DNA of 33,711 nucleotides from an uncultured Clostridia bacterium (lineage in GTDB: Bacteria; Bacillota; Clostridia; TANB77; CAG-508): the NCBI GenBank assembly GCA_944386685.1, contig CALXCA010000023.1, positions 1 through 33,711 on the forward strand, read 5' to 3'. A program made the position numbers and the translations under genes. This document shows, one piece after another, positions 14,879 to 24,626 of the stretch. The notes below the pieces were generated by a model. The model searched no databases. It was not told the origin of the DNA and worked only from the letters and a program-made list of their open reading frames with translations. How positions within the stretch are numbered: the stretch's first letter is position 1; the number at the start of each line of letters is the position of its first letter.

Positions 14879-14907
14879 TTGACAATTAATATAATAAAGT
14901 GTATACT
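14879..14907 (+). promoter_or_regulatory. Promoter of the NlpC/P60-comEC unit
   Basis: TTGACA (14879-14884), a 17-base spacer and TATACT (14902-14907), about 70 bases before the coding start. Confidence 0.8.
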
Positions 14908-14938
14908 AGAATTCGTAAAATAAAATAAGAATAAAAAG

Positions 14939-14982
14939 AAAGGGGGATATTAGCTACAAAAGCTAACATCTACTAAAAAATG
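14939..14982 (+). promoter_or_regulatory. RBS with hairpin between Shine-Dalgarno and ATG
   Basis: AAAGGGGG (14939-14946) ends 33 bases before ATG 14980, with no start codon between. GAT-A-TTAGCT (14946-14955) and AGCTAA-C-ATC (14961-14970) form a stem of nine pairs with one A-C mismatch around ACAAA. With the hairpin folded, 9 bases (14971-14979) remain to the ATG, the ideal spacing. This is the clearest of four such sites. Confidence 0.65.
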
Positions 14983-16119
14983 AGAATAAAAAAGCTATCA
15001 ATAATTGTACTAATGATAACACTCATTCTAATACTAACAAACAAAAGTAAAGCAGTAGAAAATATAGAAGAAGGAAAACAATACAATATAAACCAAGAAA
15101 TAAAAATAAGAATATTACCACTTATTTATTCTGCCGAAAAAGAAAAAACAGTTAATGGAAATATAACAGTAACAGAAGTTTTAAATGACTGGTGTAAAAT
15201 AGAAACAGCAGAAAGCAGTGGATGGGTAAGAATAAGCAAATTAAAAGAAATAACAACAGGAAACAATACAGAAACACCGGTAGAAGTAGACAATACAGAA
15301 GCTACAAACCCAGAAGACAATAGTGGAGATGAACAAGAACCAGAAAATAATAACGAAAATTCAGAAAATGAAGATAATGATGAAGAAGAAACATTTAATC
15401 CAGAAGAAGTAACAGAACTTAATAAAACAGGATATGTAAGTTCAGATGGTTTAAACATAAGAACAGAACCAAACACATCAAGTGAAATAATACACAGTTT
15501 AAGCTTCAATGCAAAAGTAACAATAACAGGAGAAATTGAGAATTGGTATCAAATAGACTATCAAGACCAAGTTGGATATGTTTCAAAAAAATATATATCA
15601 GACACAAGACTTCCAGAAACAACATCAAGAGGTGGAGTAGATAGAACAGCAAAGGCAAATACAAGTCAAGAAACAGAGAAAAAAGAAGAAGTTTCTAGTA
15701 CACAAAACAATGTAGAAGAACAAAAACAAACTTCAAATTCTAATGTTACAGGAGCACAAGTTGTAGAATATGCAAAACAATATCTTGGCTATAAATATAA
15801 AGCTGGAGGAGCAACTCCTAGCACAGGTTTTGACTGTTCAGGATTTACATCATATGTATTTAAGCATTTTGGAATATCATTAAATAGATCATCTAGTGGT
15901 CAAATAAAAAATGGAATAGCAGTAGAAAAAAATAATTGGCAACAAGGAGATATATTAGTATATAAAAATGAGAGCAAAACAGCAATAGGTCATGTAGGAA
16001 TATATATAGGTAATGGTAATTTTATACACTCAGCAAATAAAAAAGAAGGAGTAAAAATTACATCTACCTCATCAAGTTATTATTCACAAAGATATGTTGG
16101 AGCAAGGAGAGTAATTTAA
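14980..16119 (+). CDS. SH3 / NlpC-P60 cell wall endopeptidase
   Basis: 379 residues, exported. A signal sequence (about 1-25) is followed by a degenerate SH3 domain (about 30-90), an acidic Asn/Glu-rich linker (about 95-145), a clear SH3 domain (about 148-207, GYVSSDGLNIRTEP and GYVSKKYIS), a second polar linker and a C-terminal NlpC/P60 domain (about 262-379). The catalytic Cys is in TGFDCSGFTS and the His in IGHVGIYIGNG. Such enzymes cut peptide stems in peptidoglycan. Its start depends on the hairpin-spaced ribosome site. The comEC-like frame begins at TTG directly after its stop, so the two are coupled. Confidence 0.93.
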   Translation: MRIKKLSIIVLMITLILILTNKSKAVENIEEGKQYNINQEIKIRILPLIYSAEKEKTVNGNITVTEVLNDWCKIETAESSGWVRISKLKEITTGNNTETPVEVDNTEATNPEDNSGDEQEPENNNENSENEDNDEEETFNPEEVTELNKTGYVSSDGLNIRTEPNTSSEIIHSLSFNAKVTITGEIENWYQIDYQDQVGYVSKKYISDTRLPETTSRGGVDRTAKANTSQETEKKEEVSSTQNNVEEQKQTSNSNVTGAQVVEYAKQYLGYKYKAGGATPSTGFDCSGFTSYVFKHFGISLNRSSSGQIKNGIAVEKNNWQQGDILVYKNESKTAIGHVGIYIGNGNFIHSANKKEGVKITSTSSSYYSQRYVGARRVI

Positions 16120-18551
16120 TTGAACAGACCAATTTTTATTATAACAATTGGATATATTATAGGTATATTATGGGGGCTATACTTTAAAATAAGTATAGTC
16201 TTTTTATATCTAATTTTTTTCATATTATATTTTTTATCTGAAAATTTTAGAAACACTTTTTGTAGATATCTAAAACTCATTATAAAATTCAAAATAATGA
16301 TGCTATTAGTATTCTCATCAATAATATCATGTACTATCACAGAAAAAATGAATAATAGTTTTGAATCTTTATATAAAAATGTAAAAGAAATAAAATTACA
16401 AGTACAAATAATAGGAAACAAAACAGAAAAAGAATATTATAATAGATACAAAGCTAAAGTATTAACAGAAAAATATAAAGATACATATTTATATGTAAAT
16501 ACAAAAGAAGAATTACAATATGGAGAAATACTAAATATAGAAGGAGAATATAGCAAACCATCAGAAGCAAGAAACTATAAAGGATTTAATTATAAAGAAT
16601 ATTTAAAAGGAAATAAAATTTATGGAACAATAAAAGTTAGTAAAATAGAAAAAGTAACAATAAAAAAAGATATATTTTATTGGCTAAATGAATTATCATT
16701 AAAAATTAAAGGAAATATAGAAAAAACATATAATCCAACAGTAGCACCACTAATATTAGGAGTAATGTTAGGAGATATAAGCTTAATTGATGAAGAAACA
16801 ATTCAAGACTTTTCTCAAAGTAGCATAATACATGTATTATCAGTATCAGGTTTACATGTAACATATATTATTTATTTAATAGAAATTTGCACTCAAAACA
16901 TATTTGGACAAAAGAAAAGTAGAATTATTGAAATTATAATGTTATTAATATATTTAGCCATTACAGGATTTACATTGTGTGTTGAAAGAGCTTGCATAAT
17001 GGGAATATTAATGTGTTCATCATTTTTGTTTTATAGGAAAAGTGACACATTAAATAATATCTCAATTTCTGCTTTAATATTATTAATTCAAAACCCATTT
17101 AATTTATTAAGTACAAGTTTTATATTTACATATTTAGGAACAATAGGAGTAGTATATTTTAGACCATTTATGCAAGAAACAATTACAAATATAAAAATAA
17201 AATCTCCACAAATACAAGAAAAATATACGAACTTTTGTAAAAAACATACATCTTTTATAGAATCAATTTCAGTTACAATTGGAGCACAATTAATAACATT
17301 ACCAGTTATTATAATAAAATACAATTTCTTTAGTTTTAATTTTATAATAACTAACTTTTTAATAGAAATAGTTACAGGACCAATAGTAATAATTGGATTT
17401 ATTCAAATAATAATAACTTTTATTTCTTTTCAAGCTGGTATTGCAATTGCAAAAATTGTGCAAATACCATTAATAGGACTTTCTTTAACATCCAAAATAG
17501 GAACCCAATTTACTTTTATGAATTTCAAAATAGCAACACCAGAAACATATCAAGTAATTATATATTACATTATTATATTTTTTATATATAAACTATATAA
17601 AATTAAAATAAACCCAAATAAAAGCTTTTTTGAAAAAAAGATATTCAATATTTATCAAAAAATAAAATCTAATTTTTTAAATAATTATAAAAAAATATTC
17701 ATTTTTTTTATTATAATTTTTTTCTCTTTAAAAATAATTAACAATATTCCACATGATTTAGAAATTTATTTTTTAGATGTAGGACAAGGAGATAGTACAT
17801 TAGTAATAACTCCACAAAATACAACAATTTTAATAGATGGAGGAGGGCAAGAAACATTTGATGTAGGAAAAAATACTTTAGTTCCATATTTATTAGACAG
17901 AAAAATAAAACAAATAGATTATTGTATAATTAGTCATTTTGACCAAGACCATGTACGGAGGAATTTTATCTGTTTTAGAAGAACTAAAAGTAAAAAATGT
18001 TTTAATTTCAAAGCAATTTCAACAATCAGAAAATTATAGTAAATTTAAAGAAATAACAAATCGCAAAAAAATCTTTGTTGTAGAGGTAAAAAAAGGAGAC
18101 ATTATAAAAATAGAAGAAAACTTGCAAATAAGAATTTTATTTCCAATAGAAGATATTATAACAGAAAACGTTTTAAATAATAATGCAATGGTTGCAAGAC
18201 TAGAATACAATGAATTTAAAATGCTATTTACAGGAGACATTGAAAAAAAGGCAGAGGAAAAAATTTTAAAGATATATGAAAATACAAAATATCTAGAAGC
18301 AGATATATTAAAAGTTGCCCACCATCGGAGCTAAAAATTCATCATGTATGGAATTTTTAGAAAAAGTAAATCCTAAAATATCATTAATAGGAGTTGGAAT
18401 AAATAACACATTTGGACATCCAAACCCACAAACATTAGAAAGATTACAAAAAATATCTACCAAGATTTATAGAACAGATAAAAATGGAGAAATAATAATA
18501 AATGTTAATAAGAAAGGACAAATATACAAGATAAATTTAAAATTCACATAA
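16120..18551 (+). CDS. comEC: ComEC/Rec2 DNA-uptake channel, split by two +1 frameshifts
   Basis: Membrane channel that passes single-stranded DNA into the cell during competence. The sequence shows an N-terminal hydrophobic and DUF4131-like part, the Competence domain with SIIHVLSVSGLHVTYI, about ten membrane segments, then a C-terminal metallo-beta-lactamase-like domain starting YFLDVGQGDSTLV. The frame breaks twice: after SHFDQDHV (CGG 17956-17958) and after LKVAHH (CGG 18326-18328). Skipping one base (C) at each point restores VGGILSVLEELKV and GAKNSSCMEF, giving a full-length product of about 809 residues ending at 18551. The unshifted frames stop at 18039 and 18334. Start TTG 16120 has AAGGAG (16104-16109) 10 bases upstream and abuts the NlpC/P60 stop. 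It is either a pseudogene, a read error or a recoded gene. Confidence 0.85.
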
Positions 18552-18571
18552 ATAAAAAAAAATTTGTTAAT

Positions 18572-18663
18572 TGCTTAAAATTTTGTAAAATAATTAAATA
18601 AATAATAATTTGTGAAATGCTTAAAATTTTATAAAGTAATTAGACAAATAATAATTTCTCTAA
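18572..18663. repeat. Two tandem copies of a 46-base unit after comEC
   Basis: The units at 18572-18617 and 18618-18663 both begin TGCTTAAAATTTT and contain AATAATAATTT. No ORF or terminator is seen in this stretch (18552-18784), which otherwise holds only AT-rich sequence. Confidence 0.6.
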
Positions 18664-18784
18664 TTATTAATAATAAATATATTTATTTAAAAATGTATAG
18701 AAAATTACAAATAATGGAATAATATAAATAAAAACAATTATTACATAAAATTTTGGGATTATTTAGTGAAAGGAAAACAAAAAT

Positions 18785-19390
18785 ATGAAAAAAGTATATT
18801 TAATATCAATAATTTTAATTAGTATATTTTTAATAGCACTTTTTTTTACAATTCAACAAATAAACGAAAATAATAAATTAAATGAACAGAAACAAATAGA
18901 AAATACAAAAACTTCAGAACTAATAGAAGACGACTGCACTGAAGAATATATTCAAGAGCAAGAATTAAAACCAGTTGTATCAGAAGAAGAAAGAATTGCA
19001 GTAAATGCACAATTAATATTAAAAAAATATTTTTCGCAATGTGATCATACAATAAACGAATATACAGAAATACCAGAAGAATGTGTTAATATGACAAAAG
19101 AAGAACTACAAAAACAATATCCAGAATGGGAAGTAATTGGTTTTGAACCCAATAAAATAATATTATACAAAGAATTTAATGACTTTTGCGGAGAACACTT
19201 TAAATTAAAAATAGAAGAAGGAAAAATAAACATATATCTAGTAAATCAAGATGGAACAGAAACGCTATATGAAAAGACAAATATATCAAGTGAATACTTA
19301 ACAGAAACAGATTTAATAAATATAAATAATGGAACATTAGAAATATATGGAAAAGAAGAATTAAATAAAACAATTGAAGATTTTGAGTAG
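18785..19390 (+). CDS. Membrane-anchored protein with BofC C-terminal-like domain
   Basis: 201 residues: one N-terminal membrane helix (about 4-24), a polar acidic linker, then a compact C-terminal domain (about 95-200). The pattern MTKEELQKQYPEWEVIGFEPNKIILYKE, CGEHFKLK and the ending YGKEELNKTIEDFE resembles the BofC C-terminal domain found in many Clostridia. In Bacillus, BofC is a forespore protein that restrains the SpoIVB sigma-K checkpoint, but many proteins with only this domain have no known role, so sporulation should not be inferred. GAAAGGAAA lies about 10 bases upstream of ATG 18785. The recognition is from memory of the family, without a search. Confidence 0.7.
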   Translation: MKKVYLISIILISIFLIALFFTIQQINENNKLNEQKQIENTKTSELIEDDCTEEYIQEQELKPVVSEEERIAVNAQLILKKYFSQCDHTINEYTEIPEECVNMTKEELQKQYPEWEVIGFEPNKIILYKEFNDFCGEHFKLKIEEGKINIYLVNQDGTETLYEKTNISSEYLTETDLININNGTLEIYGKEELNKTIEDFE

Positions 19391-19462
19391 AATAATACAA
19401 AATAAAAAATTACTTTTAAAGATTTTGAGCAAAAAGATACAAAAATAAAAAATCACCTTAAA
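19379..19462. repeat. Tandem duplication across the BofC-like gene's stop codon
   Basis: GATTTTGAG begins units at 19379-19420 and 19421-19462 (42-base period), both continuing with AATACAAAATAAAAAAT-like sequence. The first unit includes the stop codon; the second lies downstream and is a non-coding copy of the gene's end. Confidence 0.6.
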
Positions 19463-19507
19463 ATATTAAATTATTATAAATATGAAAAAAGTTATAAAAT
19501 AAAAATA

Positions 19508-19532
19508 GCATATTCAAAAAAATTGAATATGC
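19508..19532 (-). terminator. Terminator of the tRNA transcript
   Basis: GCATATTCAA (19508-19517) and TTGAATATGC (19523-19532) form a perfect 10-bp stem. On the minus strand it is followed by TATTTTTATTTTAT, fitting an end for the tRNA unit. A T-run also follows on the plus strand, so it may work both ways. Confidence 0.85.
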
Positions 19533-19554
19533 AGTTTTTATAAACTTAAAAATT

Positions 19555-19631
19555 TGGTAGCGAAGGGTGGATTCGAACCGCCGACCTGTCGGGTATGAAC
19601 CGAATGCTCTAGCCAACTGAGCTACTTCGCC
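19555..19631 (-). tRNA. tRNA-Met (CAT), elongator type
   Basis: 77 bases on the minus strand with encoded CCA. The acceptor stem is GGCGAAG/CTTCGCT, the anticodon loop carries CAT (TCGGT-TCATACC arm) and the T-loop GTTCGAATC is normal. The sequence matches elongator tRNA-Met, not the initiator. It is the last gene of a Gly-Cys-Met unit. Confidence 0.93.
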
Positions 19632-19720
19632 ATAAACAATAAATATTATAATTAGTTTTTCTATAAATGTCAATAGTTATTCAAATTTTTTCATATTTTA
19701 TGAAAAAATTTAAGAAAACT

Positions 19721-19795
19721 TGGAGGCGAGTATCGGAATCGAACCGATGAATCAGAGTTTTGCAGACTCGTGCCTTACCGCTTGGCTAACTCGCC
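19721..19795 (-). tRNA. tRNA-Cys (GCA)
   Basis: 75 bases on the minus strand with encoded CCA. The acceptor stem is GGCGAGT/ACTCGCC, the anticodon loop CTGCAAA (GCA) and the T-loop GTTCGATTC is normal. The outermost pair of the anticodon stem is a C-U mismatch; four pairs remain. Confidence 0.93.
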
Positions 19796-19837
19796 AAAAA
19801 TTATAATAACTATAAATAGTTATCAAATATTAAAAAG

Positions 19838-19911
19838 TGGAGCAGGTAACGAGAATCGGACTCGTGACTAAACCTTGGCAAGGTCTCGTTTTACCACTAA
19901 ACTATACCTGC
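19838..19911 (-). tRNA. tRNA-Gly (GCC) with altered T-loop
   Basis: 74 bases on the minus strand with encoded CCA. The acceptor stem is GCAGGTA/TACCTGC and the anticodon loop TTGCCAA (GCC). The T-arm reads ACGAG-TCCGATT-CTCGT, so position 55, almost always U (pseudouridine), is C. The D-loop still has its GG pair. The two neighbouring tRNAs have normal TTCGA loops. Confidence 0.92.
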
Positions 19912-19995
19912 AATATTACAGCAAAAAATATAATAATGTACTTAATATATTAATTGGCAATGAACAAAACAATTAATTAATAACTAAGCTCTTTT

Positions 19996-20024
19996 ATGAT
20001 AACAAAAAAATTTAAATTTGTCAA
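19996..20024 (-). promoter_or_regulatory. Promoter of the tRNA-Gly-Cys-Met unit
   Basis: On the minus strand: TTGACA (20019-20024), a 17-base spacer and TATCAT (19996-20001), about 85 bases before tRNA-Gly. Confidence 0.85.
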
Positions 20025-20177
20025 TACTTGTTAAAATTTTTTTCTTTAATATAAACAATATGAAATTTTTTATTTCACAACTCAAAATTAAAAAATATTT
20101 TATTTTCAAAAGAAAAATCAAGTTTTTCCTATATAAGAACAGAGCTTTGCTCAAACACATGCACTTATTCTTTTAGT

Positions 20178-21389
20178 TCAATAAAATATTGATTCTAAAT
20201 AATAAACATAATTTTTTAATAAATCAACAAAAAAATTATTTGAAGATTTTTTCTCTATAAAATTAGAATTATAAATATTTAATGTAAGTACATTTTTATT
20301 ATCAATAAAAACATTTAAACATCCTAAAACGTGATTTTGCTCTAAAGGAGCTTCAAATTTATAATCACAATATATATATATGCACAAATTTTGAATTTGA
20401 TTACTAGTAAGTGGCAAAAAATCATATTCTAAATTTTCTAAATAAAGTTCCACATTGTTAGAAACACCTTTTGCTACTAAAAAATTATTATAATTACATA
20501 ATTTCCAATTTTCAAATTCGGAATTAATTTTTTCTTTTAAATTAAAAGATGAAAAATTAGTAAAAACATATTCAATTAATTTAATACTATCTTGAGTTCT
20601 ATCCTTTTTTGTGTCAGCACCTAATACAATACAAATAATATCCATATTGTTTCTTTTAATGGCTGTAACTAAACAACGATTAGCACCATTTGTAAAACCT
20701 GTTTTAACACCATAAACACCATCTAAATATCCTAGAAGTTCATTTGTATTTGTCAAAGTTTTTGAATAATTATTTATCATAATTGTTTTTGATTGTGTAC
20801 TAACAATTTTTCGAAAAGTTTCATTTTTTAGGGCATAATTGGTTAAAACTGCAAGTTCATAAGCAGTTGTATAATGATCATCATTATCTAAACCATGAGG
20901 AGTAACAAAATGAGTAGAGGAAAGACCTAAATCTATAGCTCTTTTATTCATTAAATCAGCAAATCCTTGGATACTGCCACCAACATGTTCGGCAAGGGCA
21001 ACTGCAGCATCATTTCCAGAGCAAAGCATTAATCCATAAAGCAAATTAATTACAGAAACTTTATCATTTGTATGTAATCCAAGTCGTGAGCCACCAGTTC
21101 CAGCGGATTTCGAAGAAACAGTTACAATTGTATTTAAAGATTCAAAAGTTGAATTTTCTAAAACAACTATACAAGTCATAATTTTTGTGGTAGAAGCCAT
21201 CTTTCTTTTTTCATTTTCATCTTTTCCTATTAAAACCATCCCTGAATTTCTATCCAAAACAATTGCAGATTTAGAATTAATAGTAGGAATATCAGGTTGC
21301 TTAGCAGAGGAAGTATCAACAGCTAATAATTGATTAGAAAAAACAAACAAAATAACTAAAAAAATACTAAAAATCTTAAATTTCTTCAC
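20178..21389 (-). CDS. D-alanyl-D-alanine carboxypeptidase (DacF/PBP5-like)
   Basis: A 403-residue exported serine peptidase that removes the terminal D-Ala of peptidoglycan stem peptides. A signal sequence (FSIFLVILFVFSNQLLA) is followed by the penicillin-binding domain with the three catalytic motifs: STTK (the active Ser), SGN and KTGFT. A C-terminal region of about 130 residues, richer in Asn and Tyr, replaces the usual PBP5 tail and ends in an amphipathic stretch (VDLLKNYVYYLESIFY) that could bind the membrane. I choose GTG 21389: the Shine-Dalgarno GAAAGG (complement of 21403-21408) is about 13 bases upstream, whereas ATG 21410 and ATG 21401 overlap or touch it. It has no operon partner. 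Confidence 0.9.
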   Translation of the reverse strand: MKKFKIFSIFLVILFVFSNQLLAVDTSSAKQPDIPTINSKSAIVLDRNSGMVLIGKDENEKRKMASTTKIMTCIVVLENSTFESLNTIVTVSSKSAGTGGSRLGLHTNDKVSVINLLYGLMLCSGNDAAVALAEHVGGSIQGFADLMNKRAIDLGLSSTHFVTPHGLDNDDHYTTAYELAVLTNYALKNETFRKIVSTQSKTIMINNYSKTLTNTNELLGYLDGVYGVKTGFTNGANRCLVTAIKRNNMDIICIVLGADTKKDRTQDSIKLIEYVFTNFSSFNLKEKINSEFENWKLCNYNNFLVAKGVSNNVELYLENLEYDFLPLTSNQIQNLCIYIYCDYKFEAPLEQNHVLGCLNVFIDNKNVLTLNIYNSNFIEKKSSNNFFVDLLKNYVYYLESIFY

Positions 21390-21483
21390 AATTAAATACA
21401 TTCCTTTCATAAGACGTCAAATCGTTTCTTTTAAAAAAATATGAAATTCAAAAAAAAATATTACACAAAGCAATATTTTTTTG

Positions 21484-21713
21484 TTACAGTTCAGTAAGAA
21501 ATTTTGATATATTAATAATGGCATAAATTTTTCGACTCAATACGGAAATATAAGAATTTCTAAAATAATTTTATGGCACCATTTCACTTAGTCCTCGCTA
21601 CGCTTGGGCGCGAACATTTTCCATAAAATTAATTTAAGAAATTCTAAATTTCCTCCAATCGTATTCAAAATTTATTTATTATTAATATATCAAAATTTCT
21701 TACTAAACTGTAA
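21484..21713. mobile_element. MITE-like element with long inverted repeats
   Basis: The ends begin TTACAGTT and finish AACTGTAA. The outer 36 bases of each arm (21484-21519 and 21678-21713) match at 35 of 36 positions as inverted repeats. The inner arms stay mostly complementary up to TATGG (21572-21576)/CCATA (21621-21625), so the whole 230 bases can fold into one long hairpin with a 44-base, more GC-rich loop. There is no transposase gene. Solo or decayed arms occur at 14798-14850 and perhaps 6451-6493, showing spread. No clear target duplication is visible. It separates the divergent dac and secA genes. Confidence 0.75.
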
Positions 21714-21753
21714 TATTTATATCAAAAATAAAGTACACTTGTTAAAAAATAAC

Positions 21754-21782
21754 TTGAAAAATATACTAATTCGTGATATAGT
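21754..21782 (+). promoter_or_regulatory. secA promoter
   Basis: TTGAAA (21754-21759), a 17-base spacer and TATAGT (21777-21782), about 35 bases before the secA start and just outside the MITE. Confidence 0.7.
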
Positions 21783-21822
21783 TGTACAAGTAAAAAGAGA
21801 TTAGGAAGGATATGATAATACA

Positions 21823-24579
21823 ATGAGTATTTTTAATAAGATATTTAAAAGCTATAGTGAAAAAGAAGTTAAAAGAGTAATGCCAATAGTAGAAAAAATA
21901 AATTCATTAGAACCACAGATTAAGGAATTAACAGATGAACAATTAAAAAATAAAACTAATGAATTTAAAGAACAACTAAAGCAAGGAAAAACACTAGATG
22001 ATATATTACCAGAAGCATTTGCAGTTGTAAGAGAGGCATCAAGAAGAGTACTAGGAATGAGGCATTTTGATGTACAATTAATAGGAGGAATAATATTACA
22101 CCAAGGAAGAATTGCAGAAATGAAAACAGGTGAAGGAAAAACACTTGTAGCAACACTACCAGTATATCTAAATGCACTAACAGGAAAAGGAGTACATGTA
22201 ATTACAGTTAACGATTACTTAGCCAAAAGAGACAGTGAATGGATGGGAAAATTATACAAATTTATGGGATTATCAGTTGGACTAGTAATTGCTGGAATGA
22301 ATCCAAAAGAAAAACAAAAAGCATATAATTGTGATATTACTTATGGAACAAACAATGAATTTGGATTTGACTATTTAAGAGACAATATGGTAATTTACAA
22401 AGAACAATTAGTACAAAGAGGATTAGAATATGCCATAGTAGACGAGATTGATAGTATATTAATAGATGAAGCAAGAACACCACTTATAATATCAGGAAGA
22501 GCAAATCAATCATCAGAATTATATAAAAAGGCAAATGACTTTGTAAAGAAATTAACACCAAAAATCATAGTAGAAGAAGATGTAAAAGATAAAGCACAAG
22601 AAGAAGACAACGAAAACTATGATTATATAGTAGACTTAAAAGCGAAGTCAGCATCATTAACACAAAAAGGTATAAAAAAAGCAGAACAAGCATTCAATCT
22701 AGAAAACTTTAATGATATAGAAAACTCTACAATAGTACATCATGTAAACCAAGCACTAAGAGCACATGGAATAATGAAAAAAGACATTGACTATATCGTA
22801 AAAGATGGAGAAGTCCTAATAGTAGACGAATTTACAGGACGTATAATGTATGGAAGAAGATACAATAATGGTTTACATCAAGCAATAGAAGCAAAAGAAG
22901 GAGTTAAAATAGCAGACGAATCAAAAACACTTGCAACTATAACATTCCAAAATTATTTTAGAATGTATAACAAATTATCAGGAATGACAGGTACAGCAAT
23001 GACAGAAGAAGATGAATTTGAAGAAATATACAATTTAGATGTAGTCTCAATTCCAACAAACAAGCCAATGATTAGAAAAGACCAAAATGATGCAATTTAT
23101 AAAAACGAAAATGCAAAATTCAATGCCATTGTACAAAGCATCAAAGAAAGTCATGAAAAAGGACAACCAGTTCTAGTAGGTACAGTATCAATAGAAAAAT
23201 CAGAAAAGTTAAGTAATATACTAAAAAAAGAAGGAATAAAACACGAAGTATTAAACGCAAAATATCACGAGAAAGAAGCGGAAATTATAGCACAAGCGGG
23301 AAAATTTGGAGCAGTAACAATAGCAACAAACATGGCAGGACGTGGTACAGATATTATGCTTGGAGGAAACAGTGAATATCTTGCAAAACAAGAAATGAGA
23401 AAAAACAAAATTCCAGAAAACTTAATAGAAGAATCAAACACATTTTACGAGACAGAAGATGAAGAAATATTAAATGCAAGAAAAACATTCAAAGAATTAG
23501 AAGAAAAATATGACAAAGAAATAAAAGAAGAAAAAGAAAAAGTAATCGCTGTAGGTGGACTAAAAATAATAGGAACAGAAAGACACGAATCTAGAAGAAT
23601 AGACAACCAGTTAAGAGGACGTAGTGGACGTCAAGGAGATCCAGGAGAATCAAAATTCTATATAGGTCTAGATGACGACCTAATGAAAATCTTTGGCGGA
23701 GAAATGATTACAAAAGTATATAACACAATAGGAATGGACGAAAATGTACCTATAGAAAACAAAATAATAAGTAATGCAGTAGAATCAGCTCAAAAAAGAG
23801 TTGAAGGAAGAAACTTCAGCATCAGAAAAAATGTATTAAAATATGATGATGTAATGAATGCACAAAGAGAAATAATATACAAACAAAGAAGACAAGTACT
23901 AGATGGAGAAAACATAAATGAAAATATTTTAAACATGATAAAATCACTAGCAGAAGAAGTAGTAATGCAACAATTTGCAGGAGAAAAAGAAGTAAATGAA
24001 GAAGCACTAAATACAAACATAAAAAATATATTTGGACTTGATATAAGTGATTTTGTAAAAGAAAATTCAAAAGACCAAAATGCAATAGTAGAAAATTTAC
24101 AAGAAACAGCACTTGCAGAATATGCAAAAAAAGAAGAAGAAATAGGAAGTGCACAATTAAGAGAATTAGAAAGAATTGTAATGTTAAAAGTTGTTGACCA
24201 AAAATGGATGGATCATATTGATAGCATGGATGAACTAAAAGACGGAATAGGACTAAGAGCATATGGACAACAAGATCCAGTTGTAAAATACAGAATTGAA
24301 GGAATGGACATGTTTGACGAAATGATATTAGACATTAAACATGATGTGGTACAATTGTTAATGAATCTTCGTAAAAACGAAGAAGTAAAACGTGAAGAAA
24401 CTGCTAAAATAACAGGTGTAGCATTACAAAATTTACAGAACTTAGATGCAGACCAAAGTAAAGTTAAAACACAAGTAAATAAAACAGTTGTAAATCAAGG
24501 TCCAAAAGTTGGAAGAAATGACCCTTGTCCATGTGGAAGTGGGAAGAAATATAAGAACTGCCATGGTAAAAATGCTTAG
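21823..24579 (+). CDS. secA: Preprotein translocase ATPase SecA
   Basis: A 918-residue motor that pushes unfolded preproteins through SecYEG. Motifs in order: [36 protein letters not shown] (Walker A), [16 protein letters not shown] (Walker B), [39 protein letters not shown] and [13 protein letters not shown] (helicase motif VI). The C-terminus has the zinc-binding SEC-C motif [14 protein letters not shown] for SecB or ribosome contact. The length and full motif set suggest the housekeeping SecA1. AGGAAGGA (21803-21810) is 12 bases before ATG 21823. All signal-peptide proteins here would depend on it. Confidence 0.98.
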   Translation: MSIFNKIFKSYSEKEVKRVMPIVEKINSLEPQIKELTDEQLKNKTNEFKEQLKQGKTLDDILPEAFAVVREASRRVLGMRHFDVQLIGGIILHQGRIAEMKTGEGKTLVATLPVYLNALTGKGVHVITVNDYLAKRDSEWMGKLYKFMGLSVGLVIAGMNPKEKQKAYNCDITYGTNNEFGFDYLRDNMVIYKEQLVQRGLEYAIVDEIDSILIDEARTPLIISGRANQSSELYKKANDFVKKLTPKIIVEEDVKDKAQEEDNENYDYIVDLKAKSASLTQKGIKKAEQAFNLENFNDIENSTIVHHVNQALRAHGIMKKDIDYIVKDGEVLIVDEFTGRIMYGRRYNNGLHQAIEAKEGVKIADESKTLATITFQNYFRMYNKLSGMTGTAMTEEDEFEEIYNLDVVSIPTNKPMIRKDQNDAIYKNENAKFNAIVQSIKESHEKGQPVLVGTVSIEKSEKLSNILKKEGIKHEVLNAKYHEKEAEIIAQAGKFGAVTIATNMAGRGTDIMLGGNSEYLAKQEMRKNKIPENLIEESNTFYETEDEEILNARKTFKELEEKYDKEIKEEKEKVIAVGGLKIIGTERHESRRIDNQLRGRSGRQGDPGESKFYIGLDDDLMKIFGGEMITKVYNTIGMDENVPIENKIISNAVESAQKRVEGRNFSIRKNVLKYDDVMNAQREIIYKQRRQVLDGENINENILNMIKSLAEEVVMQQFAGEKEVNEEALNTNIKNIFGLDISDFVKENSKDQNAIVENLQETALAEYAKKEEEIGSAQLRELERIVMLKVVDQKWMDHIDSMDELKDGIGLRAYGQQDPVVKYRIEGMDMFDEMILDIKHDVVQLLMNLRKNEEVKREETAKITGVALQNLQNLDADQSKVKTQVNKTVVNQGPKVGRNDPCPCGSGKKYKNCHGKNA

Positions 24580-24626
24580 AAGCCTTGAAAAATAAGGATT
24601 TATAAAAAACACTAAAATCAAAAAAA

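Noticed and set aside
21604..21804. Plus-strand ORF of 66 codons before secA
   Set aside because: It lies largely in the right arm of the MITE, has no ribosome site and its composition is that of the inverted repeat. It ends just inside the secA Shine-Dalgarno region.
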